A DNA stretch of 40,916 nucleotides from Bacillota bacterium (GCA_021806565.1 JAJZXK010000022.1:1-40916); one strand, 5' to 3'; positions 31,282-40,119 are shown, counted from the stretch's first letter. Numbers and translations are program-made. The notes: generated by a model from the letters alone, not told the origin.

Positions 31282-31326
31282 CTTCGCGGCCTTCGCGGCC
31301 TTCGCGGCCTTCGCGGCCTTCGCGGC
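31282..31326. repeat. 9-bp minisatellite, five perfect copies
   Basis: CTTCGCGGC repeats five times without change (31282-31290 through 31318-31326), followed by one degenerate copy. It lies between the thioredoxin-like gene and ccmH, upstream of the ccmH start. It is probably slippage-prone DNA; whether the copy number affects expression cannot be told. Confidence 0.9.
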
Positions 31327-31350
31327 CTGCACGGCACCGCCCGACCGCCA

Positions 31351-31926
31351 TCAACCGGAGTGAAACCAGCGTGGGGCAGGCGCGGCGTCCGCCCGGCGCA
31401 AGCGGCCCAAGTAGTACTGCCAGGTCGCGGTCGACCAGATCCCGGTGCGGGTGATCACCGGCTCGACGGCCACCAGGGCGCCGTAGCGGTCGATGAAGGC
31501 GATACTTGGCAGGGTCTGCACCCCATAGCGTGCCGCGACGGCACCGGTCGCGTCCACAAGCACCGGCACACCGGTCCGGACACCCTGGAGTTGCTGGCGG
31601 ACCCAGGCCCGAGGCTGGCGCTCCTGCACGGCGGCGATGTGCAGTCCGGGACCGGCCGCCGCCTGCCAGCGCCGCAGGACCGCCCAGTCGGGATCACAGA
31701 TCGTGCAGGCCAGGGTACCAAAGCGCAGCACCACGTCCCCACCGCCGAGCGAGGCCAGCGACCGGACGCGTCCCTGTAGGTCGGGCAGAGAAAACGCCGG
31801 GGCCGGACCGCCGACCGGCGCCGCCACGGCCGTGCGGCGGAGCACCGCGGCGCAAGCGCCTCCGAGGACCACCACACCCAGAACACCGGCGATCCAGCCC
31901 CGCCAGCGGCGGCCAGCGACCTTCAT
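31351..31926 (-). CDS. TlpA/ResA-type membrane-anchored thioredoxin
   Basis: This 191-aa protein has a signal anchor (about 10-29) and a thioredoxin-like domain: PAPAFSLPDLQGRVRSL, an active-site CTIC (C74, C77) and the cis-Pro in QTLPSIAFIDRYG. Extracytoplasmic proteins of this type reduce the apocytochrome c cysteine pair. That fits the adjacent ccmH and ccmF. The active site CTIC is unusual against the more common CxPC, and no Trp precedes it. ATG 31926 is used; ATG 32013 is in frame but would put a charged stretch before the anchor. Confidence 0.85.
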   Translation of the reverse strand: MKVAGRRWRGWIAGVLGVVVLGGACAAVLRRTAVAAPVGGPAPAFSLPDLQGRVRSLASLGGGDVVLRFGTLACTICDPDWAVLRRWQAAAGPGLHIAAVQERQPRAWVRQQLQGVRTGVPVLVDATGAVAARYGVQTLPSIAFIDRYGALVAVEPVITRTGIWSTATWQYYLGRLRRADAAPAPRWFHSG

Positions 31927-32037
31927 GGACTGCGCGCGGCCCCCTGGCTTCCGCCCGGAGACCGACCGCGCCCCACCCCCTCGAACGACGAATAGACGCC
32001 GCGGCTCCGGCATGGACGACCGCCAGGAGATCCCGCC

Positions 32038-33375
32038 CTACCGCACCGCCGGCTCCGCAAGCCATTTCCACGGGCCGGCCGCCGTGGCACCCCGGTAAAG
32101 ATCGCCGTCCGGCGCCGCCGCCCACACCGCGCCGTCGGCGCCCACAGCCAGCCCGGCCATGGCGCGGGCTGGACTGGCGGGCAGGCGGGCCACCGACCGC
32201 CCGTTCCCTGCCGACACCCCGTAGATCCCTCCTGGACCCGCCAGGACGGCGCGCGATCCGGCGTAGGCGACCGCAGCCGCATCCAGGGCCACCCGGCCGG
32301 TCAACGCCGTCACCGGCGCCGCGAACGACCCGGACGGCTGCGCGGTCGTCGCCAGTTCGCGCACCTGCCAACCGCGCCCGCCGTCCGCCGACACGCAGAC
32401 CCCGCCGGGGAAGACCACCGCCAGGTCCGCTCCGTGCACGGCCAAGTCCCGCGCCGACCGGCACGGAGCCGGCGGCGGCGTCCCAGCCACCACCCGGAAG
32501 GCGGCGGTGCCGCGCGCCCGAAACAGGCGGCCGGCCGACCAGGCATACCACGTCGGCAGGGAACCGGGTGCCACAGCGATCGCCCGCGGCGGGGCGGGCA
32601 GGCCGCCCTCACCCGTCCAGGTCCGCCAGTGCCGCCCGCCATCCGACGACCGGAGCAGGCCCGCACTCGGACCGGCGGCCAGGGCCTGTCCAGCCGCGAA
32701 GGCGAGCGTGCGGACGCCGGCCGGGATGGCGGCACGCGTCCAGGAACCCGCACCGGACTCCGGGCGCCACCACACCCCGGGCCGCGGACCCGAGGCGGCA
32801 AGCCAGACGCGCCCCGCTCCCACCGCCAATGAAACCACGCGATCCCCCCGGGCCAAGGGCGCCACCGGGACGCCGGCGGCCGGGCGGTGGGCAACCCGGC
32901 GGTAATCGCGCTGCAACTGTTGGAAGCGGAGCGCGCCCACCGTGTGCAAGCGCGCCGTACCATGCGGACCGACCCACCAGTCCTCCGGGACACCCCGCAG
33001 CCCATAGGCCCGCGCCACCAGGCCGCTGCCATCGCGCAGGTTGGGATAGGGCAGGCCGAAACGCTGGACAAATCCCGCCAGGGCGGTCTGCGGCTCGCGC
33101 CAGTCGATGCCGACCACGTCGACCCGTCCCGCGTAGCGCTGCGCAAACGTGCGCAGGACGGGCGTATCGGCGCGGCACACCTCACACCAACTCGCCCAGA
33201 AATCGAGCAGGACGATATGGCCCCTGGACGCCTTCAACGTCCACAGCCGGCCGCGCGAGCTCATGAGGCTGAAGCCGGGCGCCGGGCGGCCGACCCGGGC
33301 GCCCGCCCGCTGATAGGCATACACCGCAAACACGGTCGCCAGGATGACCACCAGCGCCGCGACGCGCGCGCGCAC
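32038..33375 (-). CDS. thioredoxin domain fused to a beta-propeller
   Basis: This 445-aa protein begins with a membrane anchor (VRARVAALVVILATVFAVYAY). A TlpA-like domain follows (PAPGFSLMSSRGRLWTL, WASWCEVC with C64 and C67, RGVPEDWWV with cis-Pro). From about residue 180 it changes to repeated short beta blades (RVWLAASG, LLRSSDGGRHWRTW, CVSADGGRGWQVRE, AVWAAAPDGDLYRG) like Ycf48 or BNR-repeat propellers. The fusion suggests a redox protein with a protein-binding scaffold, perhaps for cytochrome or photosystem-like assembly. GTG 33375 has GGAGG upstream; GTG 33408 and ATG 33393 are alternatives. Confidence 0.82.
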   Translation of the reverse strand: MRARVAALVVILATVFAVYAYQRAGARVGRPAPGFSLMSSRGRLWTLKASRGHIVLLDFWASWCEVCRADTPVLRTFAQRYAGRVDVVGIDWREPQTALAGFVQRFGLPYPNLRDGSGLVARAYGLRGVPEDWWVGPHGTARLHTVGALRFQQLQRDYRRVAHRPAAGVPVAPLARGDRVVSLAVGAGRVWLAASGPRPGVWWRPESGAGSWTRAAIPAGVRTLAFAAGQALAAGPSAGLLRSSDGGRHWRTWTGEGGLPAPPRAIAVAPGSLPTWYAWSAGRLFRARGTAAFRVVAGTPPPAPCRSARDLAVHGADLAVVFPGGVCVSADGGRGWQVRELATTAQPSGSFAAPVTALTGRVALDAAAVAYAGSRAVLAGPGGIYGVSAGNGRSVARLPASPARAMAGLAVGADGAVWAAAPDGDLYRGATAAGPWKWLAEPAVR

Positions 33376-33419
33376 CCAGCCCCTCCCCCCCATCCCCGCC
33401 CGATTCACGCGGCCGCCAG

Positions 33420-34457
33420 CTACACGATGAGCATGGCGTCGCCGAAGCTGAAAAACCGATAACCCAGCCGGACGGCCTCGCGGTAGGCGGCCAGGACCCG
33501 TTCGCGGCCGGCGAAGGCGCTGACGAGCACCAGCAGGGTGCTGCGGGGCAGGTGGAAGTTGGTGAGCAGGGCATCCACCGTGGCGAACGGCCGGCCGGGG
33601 GTGATGTAGAGATCGGTCCAGCCGCTACCGGCGCGCACCGCGCCATTGCCCGTAGCGGATGCCTCCAGGGTGCGCACGACCGTCGTCCCGACGGCTATAA
33701 CCCGGCGGCCCGACCGCCGCGCGTCGTCCACGGCTGCGGCCGTGGACGGCGGTACCTCGAACCATTCGGCGTGCATGGTGTGGTCCTCGATGCGGGCGCT
33801 ACTCAGGGGTCGAAAGGTCCCAAGCCCCACATGCAGCGTCAGGCCGGCCCGCCGCACCCCCGCCGTTTCCAGCCGTGCCAGCAGGTCTTGGGTGAAATGC
33901 AACCCGGCCGTCGGCGCCGCGGCCGAACCCTCGACCCGCCCATACACCGTCTGGTAACGCTCCGGATCCCGCAACGGCGCCCGAATGTACGGCGGCAGCG
34001 GCACCTCGCCGTACGCCGGCAGCAGGCCGGCGACGTCGCCGGGCACCTCCAGACGCACCTCGCCGGCGTCCAGTCGGTCCAGGACGCGAATCCGGGCCGG
34101 CGGCAGCGCCTGGCCGTCCGGAGGGACCAACTCAAGCCACTCGCCGCTCCTGGCGCGCCGAGCGGGTCGCGCCAGGGCCAGCCAACAGCGGTCGCCGCCG
34201 TCGGGACGCAGCAGCAGGAACTCGAGCTGCCCACCGCTTGCACGCCTGGCGCGCATGCGTGCCGGCCGCACCCGTGTGTCGTTGACGACCAGCAGGTCGC
34301 CGGACCGCAGCAGTTCCGGCAGGTCGAAGACGTGCCGGTGCTCCACGCGCCCGTCCTGCCGGTGCAGCACCAGCAGCTTCGCCTGATCGCGGCGCGCCAG
34401 CGGCTCCTGGGCGATCCGTTCCGATGGAAGTTCGTAGTCGAATTCGGCGGTCTCCAA
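33420..34457 (-). CDS. queA: S-adenosylmethionine:tRNA ribosyltransferase-isomerase
   Basis: This 345-aa enzyme makes epoxyqueuosine in tRNA from preQ1-tRNA and AdoMet. The signatures are FDYELPSERIAQEPLARRDQAKLLVL, LLVVNDTRVRPARMRA, GLLPAYGEVPLPPYI, RYQTVYGRVEGSAAAPTAGLHFT, HVGLGTFRP and NFHLPRSTLLVLVSAFAG. The best start is TTG 34457, giving the usual length; there is no in-frame ATG nearby. It follows rsgI by 89 bp and precedes the thioredoxin-propeller gene. Confidence 0.95.
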   Translation of the reverse strand: METAEFDYELPSERIAQEPLARRDQAKLLVLHRQDGRVEHRHVFDLPELLRSGDLLVVNDTRVRPARMRARRASGGQLEFLLLRPDGGDRCWLALARPARRARSGEWLELVPPDGQALPPARIRVLDRLDAGEVRLEVPGDVAGLLPAYGEVPLPPYIRAPLRDPERYQTVYGRVEGSAAAPTAGLHFTQDLLARLETAGVRRAGLTLHVGLGTFRPLSSARIEDHTMHAEWFEVPPSTAAAVDDARRSGRRVIAVGTTVVRTLEASATGNGAVRAGSGWTDLYITPGRPFATVDALLTNFHLPRSTLLVLVSAFAGRERVLAAYREAVRLGYRFFSFGDAMLIV

Positions 34458-34546
34458 CCCCCGCGCCGTCCCCCTGCCGCACAGTGGAGCCCCACTGCAC
34501 CCGCTCAGTCTAGCGCACGGGTCGAGCCCGGCCAATGGCGCGTCTC

Positions 34547-36073
34547 CTAGGGTTGCGGGCCGGCGAATGTGGGCCAAAGCGGGTCCAGCGGCAGGGGCAG
34601 CCGTTGCTTCTGGTGGGATGCCCGCTGCTGGACCGAGATCGACTGCGTCGCGGTCGACGTCGCCGAAGAGGCACCGGCACTCGCGCCGGAGGCCGCGCCG
34701 TCCTGCTGGGCCTGCCGGGCCAGGCGTTTGGCGGCCGCTTTCGCCTTCTCCGCCGCCCGCTTGGCCGCCTCTTTCTCCTTGGCCAAGGCTTTGGCTTTCG
34801 CCTTGGCGCTGGCCTTAGCCGCGTCCTTCGCCTTGGCCGCCGCCCGCCGCTTGCTCTTGCTCTGTGCATCCCGCCGCGCATGATGGGCATTCGAGGCGGA
34901 GGCGCGGCCGCCATCCTTGTGGTGGTAGCCGGCGGCCTTGCCCGCCTTGTGCGGCCACAGGAGCTGCAACCGCCGTAAGAAGGCTTCCAGACCTCCGGGA
35001 CGCGCCGACCTGGACGGGGCGGGGGCTGCCACACCGCCGGAGGTCGCCGGCGCGGCCGAAGACGACGCCGGGGCCGAACCCGTCGGCGCGGCAGCCGAAC
35101 GCACCGCAGGCGCGTGACCGGCCTGCGCGTGCTCGTTCCGGGAAGCGGCACTGCGATTCGCGTGCCCCCCCTTCGGCATGGCCGGGGCAGTGGCGCGCAT
35201 CATCTGCACCAACTGCGCGGTGGTGGCCCCGCGGACCGCAGCCGCGACCACGGCGCGCAACTCCTTGGGATCCTGGCCGCCATACGCCTGCAGCACCGCG
35301 GCAACCGCCGACTCCGGAATCCCCGCCTTCTCCATGCCGCCCGCGACCGACTTGCGGAAATCGTTGGCCTGCGGGTGCAGCCCGGCCTGCGTCAATCCCT
35401 GGTAGACAGCCCAGCGCCCGACGCTCAACCCGGCCCGACTCGCCTGGGGCACCGCCGCCGCGGGAGCGGAAACCACTTCGACCGGATCCGAGACGTGGCG
35501 CTGCGTGAGAAAGGCGGAGGCACCCGCCCGCCCGTCCGCCACCCCGGTGGTCACCGCGGCGGGCACACTCGGCGCGCGGGACGGCGCCACCGTCACCAGT
35601 ACGGTCTGCGCGGTGTTCGGCTGCAGATAGCCATCGGCCGCGGCCCGCCGCACCAGCACTTCGATCGCCTTGCCCACCGGCAGCCCCCGGACGTTCACCT
35701 GCGCGAGCACGCGCTTGGCCGACGCCCCCATCGGTGCCGCGGCGATGACCTGGCCGGCCGAATCCACCGAAAGCTGCACACTCGGACGGGCATCGATGGA
35801 GACGACCGCCGCCACGTGGGCCGACGCGACCCCGCTGGCCAAAAGGCCCCCGGCGACCACCGACGCGGTGGAGATGGTGGCGACCGCCCAGCGGAGGCGG
35901 GTGGTCCCCCAGGCGCCGACCGCCGCCGACACCCAGACCTCATCGCCCGGCTCCCAACCTGGCACCGCCCGCACCCGCATGAACCGCCCGTCGGCCAGCA
36001 CCAGGGCGCGTCGCCCGGCAATGCGCAGCACCACACCGGCAGACCGGGGACCCGGGTCGTTTCCGCCATCCAT
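34547..36073 (-). CDS. rsgI: RsgI-like anti-sigma factor
   Basis: This 508-aa protein begins with the RsgI cytosolic domain (AGVVLRIAGRRALVLADGRFMRVRAVPGWEPGDEV), then a membrane span (about 67-85). The conserved extracellular segment VVSIDARPSVQLSVDSAGQVI follows. RsgI holds SigI at the membrane until a signal is sensed. Its C-terminal half is not a carbohydrate-binding domain as in clostridia; it is Ala/Lys/Arg-rich and low-complexity (about 340-470) with strong helical character. It could bind polyanions such as wall polymers. ATG 36073 follows GGAG. It lies 115 bp downstream of sigI. Confidence 0.85.
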   Translation of the reverse strand: MDGGNDPGPRSAGVVLRIAGRRALVLADGRFMRVRAVPGWEPGDEVWVSAAVGAWGTTRLRWAVATISTASVVAGGLLASGVASAHVAAVVSIDARPSVQLSVDSAGQVIAAAPMGASAKRVLAQVNVRGLPVGKAIEVLVRRAAADGYLQPNTAQTVLVTVAPSRAPSVPAAVTTGVADGRAGASAFLTQRHVSDPVEVVSAPAAAVPQASRAGLSVGRWAVYQGLTQAGLHPQANDFRKSVAGGMEKAGIPESAVAAVLQAYGGQDPKELRAVVAAAVRGATTAQLVQMMRATAPAMPKGGHANRSAASRNEHAQAGHAPAVRSAAAPTGSAPASSSAAPATSGGVAAPAPSRSARPGGLEAFLRRLQLLWPHKAGKAAGYHHKDGGRASASNAHHARRDAQSKSKRRAAAKAKDAAKASAKAKAKALAKEKEAAKRAAEKAKAAAKRLARQAQQDGAASGASAGASSATSTATQSISVQQRASHQKQRLPLPLDPLWPTFAGPQP

Positions 36074-36188
36074 TCTTCTCCGCGACACCGTCCATCGCCA
36101 TCCTCACGCATCGTTGCCACTGTTGCGCCGGCCGGGGCAACCGATTCCACCGCACCCGGGGACTGCCGCTTCCGACCACACCACGCGC

Positions 36189-36935
36189 CTAGGCGCCCGG
36201 AACGTAAGATCGCAGGCTGTGCAGGCCCTCGATCAGGATCACAGCCACCGCGATAATAAACTTGCGCTGTCGCTCAAGTGTCTTGCGACTGACGCCAAAC
36301 TCGGGCCGGCGTTCCAACTCTCGCAGAGGCAGGGAGCGATGGGCTCGCAGGTGATCGCTCCACTGAGGACTCTCTGCGATCGCCTTGGCAACCGCCACGG
36401 CGCGCTGGCGTGCGTCCGCGTGCTGTGGGCTCTGGCGCACGAGGTCCGCCATGCTGATGCCGTAACAGCGCAGGCACGTCTCGAACTCGGCGATCTCGGC
36501 CCGCCGGTCCTCCGCCGCCCGCCGATCACGATCGATCTCCTGGGCGCGGTGGATCTCGACCGGACTCCAGGCGGCACCCTCTTCATCCTCTTGCTCCAGT
36601 TCGCTGAAGGGTGTCTCACGCCGGCCAGCCTCCCGCCGGAAGTGATCGATCAGGCGGCGGCGAATGACCATCTCGGCGAAGGCGGCAAAGGACGCTCCGG
36701 ACCCGGCGCGGTAGCGGTCGATGGCCTCGTTGAGCGCCAGCAGGCCGACGCTCACCTCATCGTCCCGGCCCACGCGCAGGTACCGTCCACAGACGCGCGC
36801 CCCCACACGCAACACCAGCGGGGTGTGCTCGGCCAGCAACGCATCTCGGACCGCACGATCTCCTGCCGTAGCCGCCTGCAGCCGATCCTCGAGGACGGCC
36901 CCGCCCGGCTGTTCCGCCTTCCGGGGGCGAAGCAC
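36189..36935 (-). CDS. sigI: RNA polymerase sigma factor SigI-like
   Basis: This 248-aa protein has the SigI form: a region 2 (RDALLAEHTPLVLRVGARVCGRYLRVGRDDEVSVGLLALNEAIDRYRAGSGASFAAFAEMVIRRRLIDHFR). A C-terminal SigI-specific region follows (ELERRPEFGVSRKTLERQRKFIIAVAVILIEG) that replaces the usual region 4. It is controlled by the RsgI encoded downstream and usually answers envelope or heat stress. GTG 36935 follows GGAGGTGA. A candidate SigI-type promoter lies 30 nt upstream of the start. Confidence 0.93.
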   Translation of the reverse strand: MLRPRKAEQPGGAVLEDRLQAATAGDRAVRDALLAEHTPLVLRVGARVCGRYLRVGRDDEVSVGLLALNEAIDRYRAGSGASFAAFAEMVIRRRLIDHFRREAGRRETPFSELEQEDEEGAAWSPVEIHRAQEIDRDRRAAEDRRAEIAEFETCLRCYGISMADLVRQSPQHADARQRAVAVAKAIAESPQWSDHLRAHRSLPLRELERRPEFGVSRKTLERQRKFIIAVAVILIEGLHSLRSYVPGA

Positions 36936-36964
36936 CCGGTCACCTCCGCCCTCATCATCCAGAG

Positions 36965-36993
36965 TTCGGTACCATCGGCCTTATTGTGGGGGT
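36965..36993 (-). promoter_or_regulatory. candidate SigI-type autoregulatory promoter
   Basis: On the minus strand ACCCCC (36993-36988) and CGAA (36968-36965) are 19 nt apart, upstream of sigI. From memory, SigI promoters in Bacillus have an ACCCCC-like -35 and a CGAA -10. A start about 7 nt downstream leaves a short leader that contains only the ribosome site. The spacer may be a little long. Confidence 0.5.
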
Positions 36994-37034
36994 AACAAGA
37001 ACTTCCATCGGAGAGAAATCGACGCACCGCCGCG

Positions 37035-38084
37035 TCACAACATGGCGCGCGGTTGGGGCCCCGAAACGGTCCCGGCGGCGGCGGGGGGATGCACCCCCAG
37101 GTGCACGTAGGCCGGGCCGGTCAGCACCCTGCCGCGCGGGGTGCGTTGCAGGAATCCCAACTGCATCAGATAGGGCTCGACCACGTCCTCAAGCGTGGTC
37201 GCCTCCTCGCCGGACGCCGCCGCCAGCGTACCGAGGCCGACCGGCCCGCCACCGTAGGCATCGACGATCAGACGCAGCAACCGGCGGTCCGAGGGGTCCA
37301 GACCGCGCGCGTCGATTTCCAGAAAGGCGAAGGCGCGCTCCGCGACCGACGCGTCGATGCGACCCCGACCGTGCACCTGGGCGAAATCGCGCAGGTTGCG
37401 CAACAGCCGGTTGGCCACCCGCGCAGTACCACGCCCGCGCCGGGCGATCTCCACCGCGCCGGCAAGGTCCAGGTCCACCCCTAGGACCTGCGCCGAACGC
37501 TCAACGATGCGACGGAGATCTGCCTCGTCATAGTACTCCAACCGCTCCACGATGCCGAAGCGATCGCGTAGGGGTTGAGACAGCGCACCGGCCCGGGTCG
37601 TGGCGCCACACAACGTAAAGCGCGGCAGGTCCAGCCGCAGGCTGCGCGCGCTGGGCCCCTTGCCCAGCACGATGTCGATGGCGAAATCCTCCATCGCCGG
37701 ATAGAGGACCTCTTCCACCTGCCGGCCGAGACGGTGGATCTCATCGATGAACAGGATGTCGCCGGCCTCAAGGTTGGTCAGAATCGCTGCCAGATCACCC
37801 GGCCGTTCGATGGCCGAGCCCGACGTGACCCGAATCGTCCCCCCGAGCTCCTGGGCAAGGATGTGGGCCAGGGTGGTCTTTCCCAGGCCGGGAGGACCAA
37901 ACAGCAACACGTGGTCAAGGGGTTCGTTCCTGGCGCGCGCGGCATGGATGGCAAGCTCCAGGTGGCCGCGCACCCGCGGTTGACCGACGAAGTCCGCCAG
38001 GCATCGGGGACGCAGCACCCGCTCCATCGCCGGCTCGTCCCGATCTCCGCCCCCCGGTTCCGGAACGGTCAACCGATCCCCCAT
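37035..38084 (-). CDS. ruvB: Holliday junction branch migration ATPase RuvB
   Basis: This 349-aa AAA+ motor has Walker [16 protein letters not shown], Walker [11 protein letters not shown] and sensor [19 protein letters not shown]. The C-terminal winged helix has [43 protein letters not shown]. It drives branch migration with RuvA. ATG 38084 has GGAGGGGGAA upstream. It is followed by sigI across a short gap, and is preceded by ruvA by 31 bp. Confidence 0.97.
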   Translation of the reverse strand: MGDRLTVPEPGGGDRDEPAMERVLRPRCLADFVGQPRVRGHLELAIHAARARNEPLDHVLLFGPPGLGKTTLAHILAQELGGTIRVTSGSAIERPGDLAAILTNLEAGDILFIDEIHRLGRQVEEVLYPAMEDFAIDIVLGKGPSARSLRLDLPRFTLCGATTRAGALSQPLRDRFGIVERLEYYDEADLRRIVERSAQVLGVDLDLAGAVEIARRGRGTARVANRLLRNLRDFAQVHGRGRIDASVAERAFAFLEIDARGLDPSDRRLLRLIVDAYGGGPVGLGTLAAASGEEATTLEDVVEPYLMQLGFLQRTPRGRVLTGPAYVHLGVHPPAAAGTVSGPQPRAML

Positions 38085-38115
38085 CGTTCCCCCTCCCCGC
38101 TGTGCGGCAAGCCCG

Positions 38116-38706
38116 TCAGCGACGTGCACCCAGCGCACGCAGCGCCGCGCGCACCAACGATGCGGCATCCGCCGCCCCGTCCCCACCGGCGGTCATCACG
38201 GCCGCTGCGGCCTCCGACGGCTGGTAGCCCAGGGCGACCAGGGCGGCGCGCGCCTCCGCCTGCAAACCGTCCGGATCCTCCACGGCCGCCGCGGCGCCGT
38301 CTGCGGCCGCCAACCGACCGCGCAACTCCAGAATCAGCCGCTGAGCGGTCTTGCGGCCGACCCCGGAGACACGGCAGAGGGCCGCCACGTCCTCCAGCTC
38401 CAAAATGCGCGACAGCGCCGCGGGGGTAAAGGAGGAGAGCACGGAAAGCGCCAGCTTCGGCCCGACCCCGCCCACGGCCGTCAGCGCGGCGAAGGCCTCG
38501 CGTTCCGCCTCGTCACGGAAGCCGAAAAGCGTCGCGCCATCCTCGCGCAACACCAGGCTCGTCAACACCTGGACCGGCTCCCCCGGCGCCGGCAGCGCAG
38601 CCGCCGCCTGCCCCGACAACAGCAGATGAAAACCGATGCCGCCCACGTCCACTTCCGCCCACGAGGTGCCCCGGGCCGCAACCTGACCGCGAAGGAACGC
38701 GATCAC
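38116..38706 (-). CDS. ruvA: Holliday junction binding protein RuvA
   Basis: This 196-aa protein has the N-terminal OB fold ([30 protein letters not shown]). Two helix-hairpin-helix motifs follow ([20 protein letters not shown] and [19 protein letters not shown]). The C-terminal RuvB-binding three-helix domain is joined by an acidic/Ala linker. It recognises four-way junctions and loads RuvB. Its GTG start overlaps the ruvC stop (GTGA). Confidence 0.96.
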   Translation of the reverse strand: MIAFLRGQVAARGTSWAEVDVGGIGFHLLLSGQAAAALPAPGEPVQVLTSLVLREDGATLFGFRDEAEREAFAALTAVGGVGPKLALSVLSSFTPAALSRILELEDVAALCRVSGVGRKTAQRLILELRGRLAAADGAAAAVEDPDGLQAEARAALVALGYQPSEAAAAVMTAGGDGAADAASLVRAALRALGARR

Positions 38707-39251
38707 TCGACCCCCTCCCCCGTGGCGGCCGCGAGGCGCGCCCGCAGGGCGCGGCCCTGCAGCCACCAGAGGCAAAGCCCCAGCGCGTCGGCCGCGTCGT
38801 CGGGCGCGGGCGGGCGGGATAACCCGAACTGCGCCGCCACCATGGCCCCGACCTGTCGCTTGTCCGCGCCGCCGTACCCGGCCACCGCGAGCTTCATCTC
38901 GGTGGGAGTCGCCTCGGCGACATCCAAACCGACCTGGGCCAGCGCCAGCAGGACGACCCCCCGCGCCTGTCCCACCGCCGCCGCGGTACTCACGTTCCGG
39001 TTGTGGTAAAGGCGCTCCACCACGGCTGCCTCTGGTCTGTGCTCGACAACCAAGCGCGTGACCGCCTGGTGCAATTCCAGCAATCGCTTGAGATCCCCAG
39101 GTCCACGCGGGCGGATCGCGCCAAACACGACCGCGGCGGGGCGATGACCACCCAACCGCCGCTCCACCACGGCGAAGCCGCAGGTCGCGATCCCCGGATC
39201 GATGCCCAGAACCCGCAGCAGACACTCCCCCAAGGGGCCGCCAAGCCCCAT
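38703..39251 (-). CDS. ruvC: Holliday junction resolvase RuvC
   Basis: This 182-aa endonuclease has the RNase-H-like acidic residues in LGIDPGIATCGFAVVE, AVVERLYHNRN and the C-terminal PDDAADALGLCLWW. It cuts junctions made by RuvAB. The start is uncertain: ATG 39251 has a weak site, but it gives an N-terminus about 10 residues longer than usual. It is divergent from the BofC-like gene. Confidence 0.94.
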   Translation of the reverse strand: MGLGGPLGECLLRVLGIDPGIATCGFAVVERRLGGHRPAAVVFGAIRPRGPGDLKRLLELHQAVTRLVVEHRPEAAVVERLYHNRNVSTAAAVGQARGVVLLALAQVGLDVAEATPTEMKLAVAGYGGADKRQVGAMVAAQFGLSRPPAPDDAADALGLCLWWLQGRALRARLAAATGEGVE

Positions 39252-39340
39252 TTGGCCATTCGACGCCGAGCCCCCACGTTCCTTTGCCCGCAGCCGCCCC
39301 CGGCCCGCGCACACCAAGACCGTTTACTGCCATGCACCGC

Positions 39341-39362
39341 GTTCCGCGCCATGTTCCGCGCC
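39341..39362. repeat. short tandem repeat in the ruvC/bofC gap
   Basis: GTTCCGCGCC occurs at 39341-39350 and 39353-39362, a 12-bp period, and a partial GTTC follows. It lies in the 205-bp gap between the divergent ruvC and BofC-like genes, where promoters are expected. Confidence 0.5.
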
Positions 39363-39456
39363 GTGTTCAGGGTTCGGCCTCGGGCGGACGACCACAACAA
39401 ATGCCGGACATACCCGCTCCGCCGTCGTGGCATCCTTGCCGGGGGGTGACCCGGGG

Positions 39457-40071
39457 GTGTGGTACCGGACCGTCGCGCTGGTGGTGGTGGCCATCGCGTT
39501 TCTCGCACCATGTCGCCCGGTGGACGGACAGGCCGCGACGCCCCTTGCCGTCCGGCGGGTGAAGAGGCCACTTCACCCGCCGGACGCCACGCCGAGCCCG
39601 TCGCCCAAGCGGGCCGGGGGCGTTGATCGCAGCCCCGTCCTCGCGCCGGGGGCGCAGGTCCGCGTAGAGGTCCGCTATCCCCATTGCCCGCGGGATCCTC
39701 AGGGGGCATCCGGCACGGGCCCGGTCCCGGCGGGGCTGGTCGGGCTGGACCGGAGTGCCGCGGCGCAGGTCCTGCGGGGCTACCAGATCACCGAGTTCAC
39801 CGGCGATCTGCTGGTACTGGTGCGCGATGTCGGCGGCTGCCGCACGGCCGTCTACACCCTTCAGGACCGCGCTGGATTCGTCGTCGTCCGCCAGGGCCCC
39901 CCAGGTGACGCGGGTCCCATCCGGCAATCGACCGACATTCCCGTCCGCTCCCTGGGCCCCGCCGCGCGGCGGGGCCTGGAATCCGGCATCGCCGTGCCGG
40001 CCACGGACCTGCAGCGCACGCTGAACACCCTGCGCCAGCAAGCCCAAGGCGCGATGCCTGCCGAATCCTGA
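39457..40071 (+). CDS. BofC-like secreted protein
   Basis: This 204-aa protein has an N-terminal signal-like segment (VALVVVAIAFLAP) and a Pro/Ser linker. The C-terminal region matches the BofC domain pattern: GYQITEFTGDLLVLVRDVGGCRTAVYTLQDRAGFVVVRQGPPG, then STDIPVRSLGPAARRGLESGIAVPATDLQRTLNTL. In spore formers BofC is a forespore-secreted inhibitor of SpoIVB signalling. bofC lies near ruvAB in Bacillus, which supports the call. GTG 39457 has GGGGGGTGA upstream. A BofC-like role is likely but not proven. Confidence 0.7.
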   Translation: MWYRTVALVVVAIAFLAPCRPVDGQAATPLAVRRVKRPLHPPDATPSPSPKRAGGVDRSPVLAPGAQVRVEVRYPHCPRDPQGASGTGPVPAGLVGLDRSAAAQVLRGYQITEFTGDLLVLVRDVGGCRTAVYTLQDRAGFVVVRQGPPGDAGPIRQSTDIPVRSLGPAARRGLESGIAVPATDLQRTLNTLRQQAQGAMPAES

Positions 40072-40119
40072 CCGGTCCGGGCGGCGTTCACCTGCGCGGC
40101 GCGAATCCGCGCGGCGTCG

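Noticed and set aside
31282..31326. CRISPR-like repeat array
   Set aside because: The units are 9 bp, adjacent and without spacers, so it is a simple tandem repeat.
29124..31454. 776-aa plus-strand frame
   Set aside because: It is the antisense shadow of ccmF, ccmH and the minisatellite; the Gln/His/Arg-rich product has no domain, while the minus-strand proteins are clear family members.
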